DNA from: Isoperla grammatica
Taxonomy: Eukaryota; Arthropoda; Insecta; Plecoptera; Perlodidae
DNA length: 64,000 nt
NCBI GenBank assembly: GCA_945910005.1
Contig: OX246739.1
Span: 4,432,001 to 4,496,000, forward strand
Reading direction: 5' to 3'
The notes beneath the pieces were generated by a model. That model did no database searches, had not been told where the DNA came from, and saw only the letters and a list, made by a program, of their open reading frames with translations. The number at the start of each line of letters is the position of its first letter. Within the stretch, counting starts at the first letter, position 1. Made by a program: the position numbers and the translations under genes. This document shows positions 38,904-51,678 of this stretch, piece after piece.

Positions 38904-39002
38904 TACGGCCATGAATACGAAATTGGTGGCGTTTTCACGGTACAGTTCAGTGTCAAGTTTCAGGACAGTGAAACCACCACCAATTTCGTATTCATGGCTG
39001 TA
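38904..39002. ncRNA. 99-nt inverted repeat, candidate hairpin precursor
   Basis: GCCATGAATACGAAATTGGT plus GG (38908-38929) is perfectly complementary to 38977-38998 (22 of 22). Pairing extends outward by four more positions (38904-38907 with 38999-39002, including a G-U) and inward through an imperfect segment (38931-38938 with 38968-38975). This leaves an apical loop of roughly 25-28 nt. The size and the shape, a firm lower stem and a bulged upper stem, resemble a miRNA precursor, but no known miRNA seed is recognised. A MITE relic or a recent inverted duplication would look the same. Confidence 0.35.
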
Positions 39003-41985
39003 ATCACAATAATCAATCCCATTCACTTTCGTTTGTATCACGAATGTGTGTTGTATTGTGTACGTTTCTGTTTTTGTCGGGACACAAAAAGCAATGAAAA
39101 CTAAAGGAAACACTACTGATGACAATGGTAAAAGGTATATATACATATATTATACAGATATCGTAGCCTTTGCGCGTTGAAATAACAGACGGAGGATTGA
39201 TACGTTCACTAACATGCCAAGTGGATGATAAAATGGAAACTTAAACTGTCATCCAAGGCAAAATTTTATGGTTAGAATTGTCATCGTTCATTATTCAGTA
39301 GTGCAACATTATTTAATCAGACTTTTGTGTAAACTTCTTCTGTGTTCTTGTGCAGTAAGTCTACCCATCATGTTTCTTTGCCTCTCTTGGAACTCTTGTG
39401 ATCCAAGTTTGAAAATATTATCACCGTCCTAATGTTCATATAAGCCGGCTTTGCTACCAGTGTTTCTTGTTGTTTCACCGCCCTACTACGCTCTGTGACG
39501 TCAGAGAAGACGCGTCCTGAGCTTCCGACGTGATTACTATTTACGATCGAAGCGAGGAATTAAAACACTCATGTCTTATTTAAGCTGAGAACGTAAGCTG
39601 CTCTCATCCCATCCACATCAACGTAGTTAGCTGCTTTGAGTAAAGCAAGCTGGGGAAACGCAATCAGAACCTACTCTGTTATTATATGGTCGACAGTTTG
39701 CCGCCGTTTGTCCAATAAGCGGGCGTAGTCGTCCTATGAGTGTAGAATTAATGCGCCCACCCGCGCCCATACTATTCAACTCCCACTGCTGCCCCCCCCC
39801 CCCCCCCCCTCCCTCCTGCCCCAACACGGGTAATTCACGCTGTGACAAAAACCACAGTGATATATTATGCAAATGTGAACCATGTCTACAAATTCTGAAT
39901 GCCAATTTTTTTTAACGTGCCGCCAAAATGTTCTACGTTTTCATCTTCACGAGCATCTTCCGGCGTTTATTTGGAGACGGGGACGGAAAAGTCAACAGCT
40001 AATTTCAACAGGAAGGAAGACATTTCGTATCATAGTTGCGAACAGGTTTCATCCGAGAAATTTGAGCCCAATATTATTGAGATGCGCCAAACAGAGGTGA
40101 AGCGAAACACTCTTCTTATTCTTACGCTTCTCTTTCAACACTCAATGCATTCGCGTATATCAACGTACATACAATAATAAATGTTTATCTACTGTGACTA
40201 GACATGATTCTCAATGGTGGACAATAACGGTATATTGTCCTCCACTGACAATCAGTTCTTGTATAGACAATAAATACAAGTTAATTTCAATTATTTTAAA
40301 ATATGATACTATGTAACTACCATATATCGCTTCAAATGTAATCGGTGAGACATGCATATTGTAAGCTGTGTAGTTGTAGTTAAAAATAAATGCTGGTACA
40401 CGTAAGTAAAAAAGTAAATAGTAAGTAAAGAAAGCGAAGTTAATGCTGCTGCCCAGCATTTCTTTTCCTCCACCTCGCAACATTAGTCCATTGTTAGGGA
40501 TGTGAATGTGATTTACTGAGCTGTTTGTTGAGAATCTTCTAGAATCAATCAGTTGAATCAATTATTAAAGCAGCCATTATTCTGTGAGGAAAAATACGAA
40601 GAAAAAACCCACGAAACTAAATTACCAAATTACTCTTAAGCAATCGGATAGAAAACGATTTTAACATCAAGAATCCAAAATAAAATAACACACCCTTACA
40701 TTGCTTAGAACAAAGTTCGAAGCTTCTGATATGCAAACCAAACTTTTCAAACACCGAACGTACGTCACGTTAAAAAAATCAGTCATGTTTAATCATATCT
40801 CAGACATTTTAAAAAATCGAACGCAAAATACTTTTGAATTACAGAATTACAAACCGTGATCTGTGTCTGTATATTACTATCTGAGCTTCTTTGCTTGCTA
40901 CCCAACCAATGAGAATCTGTATAATAGGCCGATTGATTCCAATTACCTCGTGTAGCTCGTGATTATGACGAGAGAGATCTAAAACGGGCTTCCATTATTT
41001 ACCAAGGGACTGAATACGATTTCATCCTATATTTCGCCAACTAATGTAATCACGACTGAATGAAATGTATGCACAACGCCTATTAGATAAATCTAATACG
41101 ATCAATTTAAATTGTCAACCTCGCACTATTACAGTGTGTTTCAATCCTCACATATCAATATTCTGCATAGCTTACAGGGCGGGCTGGCCCAATTAAAACA
41201 ACCCATGGGGCCGAACGTTTCGTATGTAAATATTAATGGCAAACACACATCCATGTCGTTCAGACGAACGTGCTGTGGTCAAAGAGAGACTATATTTGCC
41301 TCGTTTTTTGATGGAGGAGAGTGGGAGTCTGGACTGAACACAAGTCTCGTTAAGAATTATTACACTGCTCGCATGTATGAGGGTGGTAGTGCGGGGGGGT
41401 AGAAAATACATTTGTTTACGAGATATTTGTGTCATAGTTCTTGTGTGTGTAAAATGCTTTTGAGAATGTAGGCCTACCTGGCCACAGAGAGAACCTTCGG
41501 ATTATTATAGAAAGTGAGACACCAAATAAAGTAAAATTTATATTTGCTTTCAGGTGTGTAAGTGTAAGGGAGATTGTCGAGATTTACTTACATATTACGT
41601 TCTAGAGGTGGAAATGAATGCCTGATTAATAAGTCTGCAGATATATACATGTATCTCAATTTACTGTACCCTGGTGATGATTCAAGACAGAGAAGTGCAT
41701 ACTAAACATAATTGTTTATAGATCAGTGTTTGTTCTTTGTTTACTTGCATAATTTCACTACTGGTAAAAGGCATACTGAAAACAAGTATATATATCCTTG
41801 TTTGTTTACCTCGTATCCGTACTTGGGCGTAGGTATGAGTGGAAGAAGAGCTGGGGAAGGGCAGATTTATTTGACTGGAGACCTGTGAAAGGGGCGGCAG
41901 TGTGTGTGGGGTTGTGGGAGGCCCGCGCCGCTCATAACAGATCTAGGATGTATTTGCATACCAATCTATCTTGGCGGCCCTAGTG
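39003..41985. other. Non-coding stretch
   Basis: Includes an 18-nt poly-C run (39792-39809) and a small hairpin at 40211-40248 with 14 of 16 pairs around ACGGTA. At 41551-41553 TTTGCTTTCAG is followed by GTGTGTAAG, a splice-like pair. No recognisable gene. Confidence 0.45.
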
Positions 41986-41989
41986 GTGT

Positions 41990-42010
41990 GGGAGGGGGAG
42001 GGGGAGAGGG
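41990..42010 (+). other. G-quadruplex-forming tract
   Basis: Four G runs (GGG, G5, G5, GGG) are separated by A, A and AGA, satisfying the usual G3+N1-7 pattern on the plus strand. Confidence 0.8.
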
Positions 42011-42129
42011 CGTTAATGGTTCTGTAAATAAATCTAAACCAGCTTTATTTACATATTGGTTTTTAGACCATACCAAGCACCCTGTTTAAACAGTGATATT
42101 ATGATTGATGATTATAACGGTTAGTAATA

Positions 42130-42131
<2 letters not shown>

Positions 42132-42160
<29 letters not shown>

Positions 42161-42170
42161 TATTTATTTA
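42132..42170. repeat. (TTA)n / (TTTA)n microsatellite
   Basis: About ten TTA copies pass into three TTTA copies. Confidence 0.95.
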
Positions 42171-42442
42171 TCATTATTTGGAATTTAATACCGTGTTCAT
42201 ACGGTAGAATGATTAAATAATATGTACCCCCTGACTAACATATCCTAATGATGTATCTGTGCATTCATTGATGCCTGACTCGGGATATCCACAGTAAACT
42301 CAGGTTTCTATCTCTACTCACAGCTAGAACTGTTTCAACATAAACTAGTGTTTATAAGCGGAATGAATGTCGGAACAGTGAGGTGATGTTTCATTGTTAT
42401 CTATGCAACTGATCTCATACTATGAATGTTGTTTTGTTTCAG

Positions 42443-42520
42443 GTAAGTACTCTCTACCCCGACTAGCAGTTGTCTACACTTTTCGGTACTGTTATCCATG
42501 GCGAATTTGCCACCATTGGG
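42443..42520 (+). other. Candidate exon with ATG, or recursive splice site
   Basis: GTTGTTTTGTTTCAG ends at 42442 and is followed at once by GTAAGTAC. This is a strong acceptor abutting a consensus donor, the form of a recursive (ratchet) splice site. Alternatively, skipping that donor gives a 78-nt exon ending at GG/GTGAGT (42521), a second good donor. Inside it ATG at 42498 sits in TATCCATGGCG (G at +4) and reads MANLPPL plus two bases. Either reading implies a plus-strand transcript. No flanking exon can be identified, so this stays a signal-level call. Confidence 0.25.
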
Positions 42521-42526
42521 GTGAGT

Positions 42527-45107
42527 AGTCTAGTCTTTCTAACCACTTCATGCAATAGTAAGTATTAATTTGTCTACACCAACAAAACTAATTTTGTCAA
42601 AAATTCCGTCTTAGTGCGTCCACATTTTGTAAATGTATTTATATTTCGTTACACCAACGTATATGTCTCAAATAAAACAAATTGTTTGCAATGTTTACAA
42701 AAACTCCCAATTGCCTAATTAATATCACCCTTACTCCAGCTAAAACACAAATCAGGTTTGAAATAAACTCCTAGTTGTTAGGATCGAATCTGTATTACTA
42801 TAGCAGTCAAGTTCACAACATCCTTCGTAATTTAATTCTTATATAACCAATCATCCCGATCCATTCTCAGATTAAACCTTCCGACCTTGGCTAAATATAG
42901 TAACACGTCTTTATTTTGTTTAGTACTCTACTGGTAGTCGGCTCAGAATAGTAGATAACAGAACAAAATGTGTGACGCCTTCTATAGCCCATGGAACGTG
43001 GACCTATAAATAAAGTGGACCATGATAAGTTTACACCAGTGAGGAAATATAAATGAAGGATGGTAGCCCACTGGTCCAGTGAAATATGCGATAGCTTCGG
43101 TCTCAGACACGTCATCAATCAAAATTAGCCATGCTTCAAGGATCAGCATATAAACGAGGACTCCCAAATTGCATGTTTTTCTTGTAGCGGTTCACTAATT
43201 GCATATCAATAGTGCATTCGTGTGGTAATCATAGCCCGATTAATTTATCAAAGTAAATGTTAGCAAAACAATGACAATGATGATTAATTTGATGGATATA
43301 TGATGAAAGTTATTTCACGGTTTTTAAATAAATAAGTCAGAAAAAATGTTGGTTCTTATTTGTCTGTACTTCATAACAGTGATACAAGTGGTGACACCTT
43401 TTATTCATAAACAAGTTTTTCGTCAGGTGTTACTGTAATATAATAATTTTTTATCACAATCTATATTGTTACTTGGATGAAAAAAAAAATCAAAATCGAA
43501 AGTTATGACACTTCTTACTGTTGATGTCGGCGTCGCAAATCTTTATACCGTCTTCTGTCTACGAGCTGCAATGGTTCAGCAACCAAGGCGATGTCCTGGA
43601 AATTTACTCTGACATGGTACAATAAAATTATCCAAAGAAATGGCGTTTAGTAAATCATTTAATAGATTTATACTAAACGATTAAATTACACTTCAGGTAT
43701 AATTATTTATTTCAACCGGCTCGATTACGAGCTTTAGAATGAAATACTGGCATAGCCGGATGCCTGAGTTGAACAACTGGCACCCGCATCAGGTTTTCAA
43801 AGCATTAAATCGTTACCCATGTAGGTGAAATAAATCAAGACCATAATGATACAAATTATCCAGACAACATGGTCCGAAATTTTTCTAAAGAGAGTTAAAT
43901 ACTCGTTAAATCCATTACAAGCAATACGAAACTAAAAGTGAACACACAAATTATATAGTATTCAGGGCAAATCATTTCGTTCGTATTTTTTTTTATAAAA
44001 AACTATAGGAGTCGTCCTAATGCGTTGAACACAGCCATCCACAGAGCTGTTGAGTGAAACCAGAATGTTGTATCCGTTACGACAGAGACCCGCCGAGCAA
44101 CCAAGGTAAGAGTGACATCATCATCTTGTTAATTACAAGCATAGCTCGAGGTGCGCGCATGCGCATTAGTGTTTGTGTGGGACGGGTGGACTGACGAGAA
44201 GACGTCCATAGGGCGTCATCGAACTGACCATCACTCTACGGCTGGTTCCTCCGCCAACGGGCGTGGAAAGTATATCCAAAAGAAAGTTTTCAAAGATGAA
44301 TACTTGATAAGTTACTTCATCACAATGCTGCCCTATCAGCAGCACAGTAGCTCGGTAGGGGGTTATTGATGAAGAGTCATTGTTGTTGCGGTGAATGACG
44401 CAAAGCTCAGAGTGACTTCCTCAGTAATAACCATGCGCGGAGAACCTGATAGTAATACGATCTTCTTCCAGGTATCAGATCCTCTTGAGCAGAATAATGA
44501 CTGTAATCATGAACGCTAGTAACACCCTGATTCACATTGACCACCCAGAACTCTGACTCGGGCAGATTCCATTTCAATTTGTTCAGAACGTTGATTGTCT
44601 GTGGCTGAGAGTGTGTTCAGGTTTGTGTAAAGGCTTCGAACATTGCAATAAGCCTTTGAAACATTTTATAGGCATTAGAAAGGTGATGTTTACACACGTT
44701 CAAAGAGAATACCACCCCCTCCCCCCGTACATGGCCTCTACACCGCTTTTATCTGTGATCCCGGATCAGCACAATAATCTGATATGCCTGTTGGACAGTG
44801 TACTGTAGGACAAGATAAGCTACAAAGTAGATACTATATACGGTATTGCGTGTACGCAGTAAGGGTTGAGTTCTGTACCATGTTTGTTTAAAGTTAAGTT
44901 TGTAAATAGATGGTTGAGTTTGAGTTTAGCTGTTTATCATTCGATTCACGTCAATTCACGGTAACTCATTTTCCGCCCACTCATCCGTACCTGAAGCAAA
45001 GTTTCTGCATCTGTACTCTCGCGTTAAAGCTACACTCACGCACACTCACGCACACGCAAGGCAATCTGCCTAGTCAAAGTTCAGGTGTGCAAATGGCGAA
45101 TAATTTT
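42527..45107. other. Non-coding stretch with splice- and promoter-like signals
   Basis: TATAAAAAA at 43994-44002 is followed by a frame containing ATG (44065) and reading MLYPLRQRPAEQP up to a strong donor CCAAG/GTAAGAG at 44105. Just downstream, GCGCGCATGCGCA (about 44153-44165) is an NRF1-type palindrome. CTTCTTCCAG/GTATCAG lies at 44471. Together these could mark a transcript start, but nothing recognisable is encoded. Confidence 0.3.
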
Positions 45108-45185
45108 GTGTGACTCGTTGGCCCAGTGCGTTTACTCCTTTCAATGGAGAAGGTCCAGGGTTTGATTCGCGGTTGGGACTGGGGA
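45108..45185 (+). mobile_element. tRNA-derived SINE head
   Basis: The A-box TGGCCCAGTGCG matches 11 of 12 consensus positions. A mid-part TTTCAATGGAGAAGGTCC and a slightly decayed B-box GGGTTTGATTCGCGG follow, then GGACTGGGGATTTTAAAC. The order and spacing match a tRNA-derived SINE. The tail may continue to about 45265, where GATGATGCTGGTGTG appears, but its end is undefined. Confidence 0.5.
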
Positions 45186-46371
45186 TTTTAAACTTGGAAG
45201 TTGACATAAATCCATCAGGATGATGCTGGTGTGTAGACTGTAGTGTATACCATGATTTCCTAAAAACAAACGTCAATCTTAGTTACTTTTTAAGTTTTAT
45301 TGATACTTCTTGACAGCAGTAGTCTACTTGCGGGGTCAGTTTCCTCTCCTATCATCTTCGTAACCATCTTGGTTATAAACCCCACGCGTTGTACCAAACA
45401 TCACTTGATTGGGTGCTGCTAGTAAGACAACAACGCCAATCGAGATAGAGTGGATAATGCTTAGAAATAGACGAGTGGAAGTAGCACTCTCTGGAAGTAA
45501 GAACTTTCCAATTAACTACGTCCTACGTCTTTATCCAACCCCTCCAGGTCGACCATTCTTCGGAAATCAATAAGTAATGAGAACCCAACTCGTTCCAATT
45601 GTTAAAAGCTAATGGTACCTGTGAGTCTGTCCAAATAAACCCAATAATAGGGTGGTCAATGGCTTTATCGAGGTGCTGGTAACAATATTTCTGATAACTT
45701 GAGCTCTCTGTAATGTATTTAGGTTGTAATACTGCATTACCTAGTATACTGTGGTGTTAAGATCATGGGATGGGGAGATGGGTTCTTCATATTTTTTACA
45801 AATGAAAACTTACCATGTTACCAACAACAAAAAACTGCTTTCTTCTCATTTGTATCCAATATTATTACTATCTCCAACAATTACCTGGTGGCGGGAAAAA
45901 TTCTGCCTTCAGCTCCTTTCCTGTAGTCTAGTGTATGTACTCAGCACATTTCTATGCACATAACAAAATTTTAAGGTAATCGCACTGTTCACTAAGATGC
46001 TCTGACCAGAACAATTACGCAATCATTGACGTTTAATGGAGACACAAAAAATTGAATCTAATCCCAACAAAAAGCATCTCTGTTCAGAGCCACAGAGGAA
46101 GATAGATAAAACGAATGAAAATGTATTCTGTCTAAGTAATTGGTTTAGGGTTCGGTACACATTTCATAAAAGCTTCCTATCAAACAGCCCAGAAAAGAAG
46201 CTTTCAGATATACTAGGCGGACAGGCAAAAGCAACCCAAGCATTCACGGCGGTGTTTTTATTTTGAAAACAAGAAATCTGAAAGAAATTTATGAAAATCC
46301 TTGGGTCATACATTCACGATTACCACATTGACAACATTGTCTAGGGCGGTCATGGGTGGATGGATGGAGGT
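45186..46371. other. Non-coding stretch
   Basis: No recognisable gene or RNA. Short frames of about 70 codons lack known motifs. Confidence 0.5.
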
Positions 46372-46392
46372 GGGGGGGGGGGGGGGGGGGGG
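46372..46392. repeat. Poly-G tract, 21 nt
   Basis: Twenty-one G residues follow GGATGGATGGAGGT. Confidence 0.97.
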
Positions 46393-46739
46393 CGGTAATA
46401 TGGTGCAGAACGCGTTCTAAGCCTAATACCCAATGTCACACTGGGCGTCAGTCAACAGGATATATTCGTCGACATAATCTGTCAATCGGCTTTCTCACCA
46501 CACAGAGAAGAAGTAATATATGCGGCTCAAGCTACCTTCTTGTCTCGTGGCGACAGTTGAAACTCATTATTTGCCGATACGGCCAAAACCGGGAGTTCTC
46601 TTACAAGTTATTCCGTGCCCCATATAACAACAGTAACTCAATGTTTAGTCTAGGTGGATTATCTGGTGTAGCCAGGAACATATTTCGGGGGGAAGCTAGT
46701 GGAATTGTCAAGAAACCGGCCTCACGCTCGATGCACTGA
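46393..46739. other. Segment between two poly-G tracts
   Basis: The 347 bp between two 20-21 nt poly-G runs include GTGTAGCCAGGAACATATTT followed by CGGGGGG, a wording I associate with decayed repeat elements. No terminal repeats or coding domain can be shown. The 127-codon frame here begins in translated poly-G (a run of Gly) and has no recognisable domain. Confidence 0.35.
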
Positions 46740-46759
46740 GGGGGGGGGGGGGGGGGGGG
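46740..46759. repeat. Poly-G tract, 20 nt
   Basis: Twenty G residues are followed by ACCCCCTT, so the end can pair back with the run. Confidence 0.97.
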
Positions 46760-48013
46760 ACCCCCTTAACAGTGGCCGCATGCAAACATTTGTTTATTAT
46801 TTTGTATGGGGATGAAAACATTTTAAGAGGAGTTCAGGTTCTTCACCAGATTCTTTGAGGAGAGGATATAATTGGTATCTGGTTTTAATGCACCTTATAA
46901 GCTTATAGCCACGGTTTCAATTGTCTATGGTGATAGTAAAGGAGAAGGGAAGGGAGGGAATCCCATTCGCCCATCACATACAGTACAGTACACCCTACGC
47001 CTACGTACAATAATGTTGCAGGTTACCATACAGTATCGTTGTACAGTCATGTAGACATATTTGTTAAGTTGGTGACCTGCTTAGTCAATACGCGACATGA
47101 TTGGACCAATCAGTGTGTTGCATCGTTACGTACTGCTTTGCTCTCGTACTTCGTAGCTCGCGACGCTTGTTGAGAAGCAGCTTTATGTCATTAATCTCAA
47201 TATTTGTCGTCACTCATCGTGTTTGTAATGATTGCTGCGTCGTCATTGATCACAGACTTGTGAATAACACGAAGTTCATCTCATTAAGTATTTACTTCAA
47301 TTAGATCGACTTGTTGATTATAAGATGATTGGATCGTTGTCTTCAAAAGCAAAGACAGAATCTTCGAGTACAGTCTATAGTTGTGTGTTGTAGGCCTACT
47401 GTCCAAGTTCTTGAATAATTTTACCATTATGTTATTTACGAGCTTGCACGTTAGTTCGGAAATAGGTTTGGAAAATAATTTATGTCTGCCAGTACAATGC
47501 CAATACATGTTTGTATAGACAAATCCAAAGTATGTAAAGTACAATATCGATTGAATGTATTTTTTTTAACGATCAATTCCTATAAAAACCACAATCATTT
47601 GTGTTCGTCGTGTTCCTGTAGAAATTACCATAGTTTATCTGTAGAAAGAAGAAATTTTACCATTAAATATTCGAAAGCAATAATGTTATAAATGAAAATA
47701 ATTATAAAATATCGACATTTTTTTTGTATACATTATAAACATAATAATCTCCATCCTAATGAGTACTTCACGCGCTTTTCTACAACATAACTGGCGATCG
47801 CTGGATGAATTTGTGAAACTAAAAGTTTGGTAAACGTAAATACATGCAAATATTTGACTATTCCTTAAAACATGTTACGGTTATGACCGAGTTTGCAAAT
47901 CATGCGTCTAATGAAGTGATAACTATATTAATAAGATAATTATAATAACATAATAATGAAAACATGAAGTTGAATACCTTGCGTCACCCTGTCCAGCCCA
48001 TGCAGCTGCCCGG

Positions 48014-48014
<1 letters not shown>
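46760..48014. other. Non-coding stretch
   Basis: AT-rich, with no feature recognised beyond short frames. Confidence 0.5.
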
Positions 48015-48278
<264 letters not shown>

Positions 48279-48324
48279 GTGTGAACGCACAATACCCACG
48301 CGTGTCCCGTGTTGAACGCTCATG

Positions 48325-48370
48325 CGTGTGTGTGCGTGTGCGTGTGCGTGAGTGTGTGGACGTGGGTGTG
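48325..48370. repeat. GT/GC-rich dinucleotide patch
   Basis: Alternating GTGTGC and GTGAGTGTG words directly follow the CAGA array. Alternating purine-pyrimidine sequence of this kind favours Z-DNA. Confidence 0.8.
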
Positions 48371-51300
48371 AACATAATCAGGAAACATCTCTCCTTAGAC
48401 TCACGCGTGAACGGCTCGTTATAAGTGGGTTCTTATCTCTGTCACCTATTATACGCATGGAAGTGTGTTCTATACACCTTCCCTTTCATTGGTTGGGCAT
48501 TGGCCGCATAAATTACTCCAACAGCTGCTGCTGGTTTTGTGTGGCTGACTAAGGTGCTTCCACTTAATTTATTAACTCTTCGGTCTGTTATTCTGTATCT
48601 CGAGGAAGTACCTGTACAAATTTGACTAAACATTACATGCATACATTTCCATCTATCATTATACTTCCTGCGGATACGCATGGTCACTATTCCTCTAACT
48701 AATCTAATAAATTGTTTGTTAAACATTTGTTTACGATTTATCTGCCCAGTAAAAAAATCGTTTAATACACGCAATGTTAATTATATATAACATCTCGTCA
48801 TTAATTATTATTTTTCTATTGATGTATTTTAAGTTTGTTTTGGATATTTTGTAATGATTATGCTATTCAACTTGTCAATTATTTTAGGGCAAAACATATC
48901 AAAGTGAACCCCCATTATATAATTACTGTGAGTACCTATGTAATGAAATATCAATTATAGTAATACAATTATTTGTTCCAACTATCCTACGAACGCTTGA
49001 ATGAGCTTAATTATAACCGTTTTACAATCGGCCATATAGTATTTAATTGTCACATTTTCAATTTACTTTCGATAGTTTTCCAGCCACTATATCAGTGTTC
49101 CTATAGTAGGTGTCACCACTATATCACCATGATTCGTACAACGTCACAAAATGCGGAGCAGTCTCCAAGAGTATAGATGATGTTTATTTTGAACAGCATC
49201 GCCTGCCCGGTTTGTACTGCTCTAAAAACGCTGAGCTGGTTCTTTCCTTCCAGCTTAATGCAGGAGGTGAATTCACCAGCGACATTTTCATCTCACATCA
49301 GCACAATCCCAAACCTGTAGTCTTGTTTCATCAGTGCCATTTATTTTTATCTCTTCTAATTTGCATTGGACAGCAGCGCGGACGAAAAAACACTAGGACG
49401 ATAACGCTAGGAGTGACAAGGAAATTTAGTTATGTGGATTAACGACAGTAATAAAAGCGGATATTAATAGAACACCTTCCTAATCTAAAACACACTTCAA
49501 GTGTTGTATATTACCTGTTTATAGCGTTTCTGTCATATAGACAACAGATTGGCAACAATAAATCTAACGGGTACCGTTAGTAGCCGCAATGTTATGACGT
49601 AACGACCCGAAAGTCTATTGCTTCTGCGATAACTTTATCTTCTTTCTATCAAGATGGGTTACGACCACTGATTGGAAGGAGATTTGCTGTGTTCGACAAA
49701 AGGAAACGACATAATGAGTAGCCCAGTCTAATCAATGTGTAGCATACTCAGTCCTGGCAAAGCATGCCAGGGACCACCCGCCTTTGTTCATAAAATGAAA
49801 TAATTAAAATATAACTAAACTGACTTTTAAAAATTGATAAATTGTACAGAGAGAAAAAAAAATGATTGTAAGCTGTCTGATGTACGTCAGGTGACTACAA
49901 GGATCCAGCACATACTTGCACGAAACGGGAAAATTTAGCTACACCATCACATTTCGGTTCACATTCGGCACTGTATTTTTTTTTATTACTAAACATGTAC
50001 ATAAAAATAAACGTTGCAAATTAATAAATATACACTCAAAACGTTATTTGAGAATTGAGACGTCGGAAAGGAAATCGGAACAAAATTGTGCTAGCTAGAA
50101 GTACGGATTAGTAAAATGAGTGTGTGACAAACCGGGTCCCGTAAATTACTCTTGCCAGATGTCAGTCAAGCTTCGCTTTAGTCTAGAACATAAGATACAT
50201 TCGCACTGCCGCCCAGATTGCTCATGCTGCAAAAACCAATGCGAAGCTGTGAATCACTCAGTGTCACAAGGCTGTGGGATATCCTGCGCTGATAGACAAC
50301 TTGGGTTTGATTTATAACGGCCCCGGGATTTGGAGGAGCGGCAATTTATTGTTGCTGCAGTTGGATGGATTACGGGGTTAGGTTTTTTGGGGAATTTTGT
50401 TGGTGGGATCATTTTTTATAGACGGCTTATATTTATCGCCACTTTTCTAACAAGGAATATTTTTTAACTAAAATTGGAATGAAAATCCATGAAATCTATC
50501 ATGTTCCAAAAAAGGGCTTTTTTATTTTTTCGAAAACGCGCTTTCTTTGTGAAAACGAGTTATTTTTATACAACTTTTCTTCGGAAATTATGTTCATTGC
50601 AACCATTACTTTGTCTTTTTTTAAATGATTTTGTTTAATCATTAGGTCGGTTAAACGAGTAGACAAGAGCAATCAGGTTAACTAATACGAGCAAGAATTA
50701 TGTACAAATGTGTACGCCACCAAAACACAGGTCAACGATATTTGTCAATGGGATTTTAGCCAAGACGCAGAGCAAAATTGTAAATGGTGTTCAGAAAAAA
50801 ATGATGTCGTTTAAAATGTCACAGTTTGCTGTCGCAGAAGACAAAGTGATGATGTAACAAGTACCACAAAAAACGTGCGTTACAATTTATTCACTGGTAT
50901 TATACTCGTGCGTATTCCCGGCGAGGAAAAAAGTATAACAGACGATTTGAATAGAATATCTGGTTTACCTTCAGGTTACATCAATCATATCATAAACAGT
51001 ACTGTTTAATTTGCGTACATCATTAATTAGCTAGAAGTTTCTATACACCCGCCTGTCTCTAAGTAAAACACACAATACGTGTAATGAAGTTGCGTTGCGT
51101 ATAGTAGAATTGAACCGAGTGAATAAGAAGAGTTAGTTGAGGTCATGTTGGATCTGTGTCTCAGACGTTCCAAACAATTTATTCTATTTGATAAAATTGT
51201 CAAAAGTGTTACGTGCGGTGTAATAAAATAGCGAGCATAAGTTTCAATAAGAGTATATTGCCAAGTCTGTCAGAGATTGTTCATAAATCACTGTGGCCAG

Positions 51301-51658
51301 CAAGACTCATACATTATTCAGCTATATATACTCATACACCAGGGATTAACATAGACGAAGTGAATGCTTTGAGTTTGAAACACTGCACAAGTGTCATGGA
51401 ACCTCATCTGTTTGGATAATAAACCATGTTTTGACTTTGTTGTCTAGGTTGTACATTCACGACTATCGTGTTATTCAAATTTGTAATTATTTAAGTATTC
51501 TAATATAACAAGTGTTACCGGTAAATGAATAGTTTGCATCAAACTGAAGTTTTTCTGAATCAGATTTTTCAATATTCAAATGCAGTGAATTCAGAAACAT
51601 ATCTGGACCACCTTTCGAGGCAGTGGAAATTAACTAGTATTATCATTGAAAACAGCGG
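48371..51658. other. Non-coding stretch
   Basis: The best open frame (49110-49442) contains a good acceptor at its middle, GGTTCTTTCCTTCCAG ending 49252. It then reads LNAGGEFTSDIFISHQHNP and continues to a stop, with AATAAA close behind, so it could be a terminal exon but encodes nothing recognisable. A small hairpin CCTGGCA/TGCCAGG lies near 49753-49771. Confidence 0.4.
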
Positions 51659-51678
51659 CCCCCCCCCCCCCCCCCCCC
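51659..51678. repeat. Poly-C tract, 20 nt
   Basis: Twenty C residues are followed by TTGGGAGAAGCCCCCAAG, which can form a short stem (CTTGGG/CCCAAG). Confidence 0.97.
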
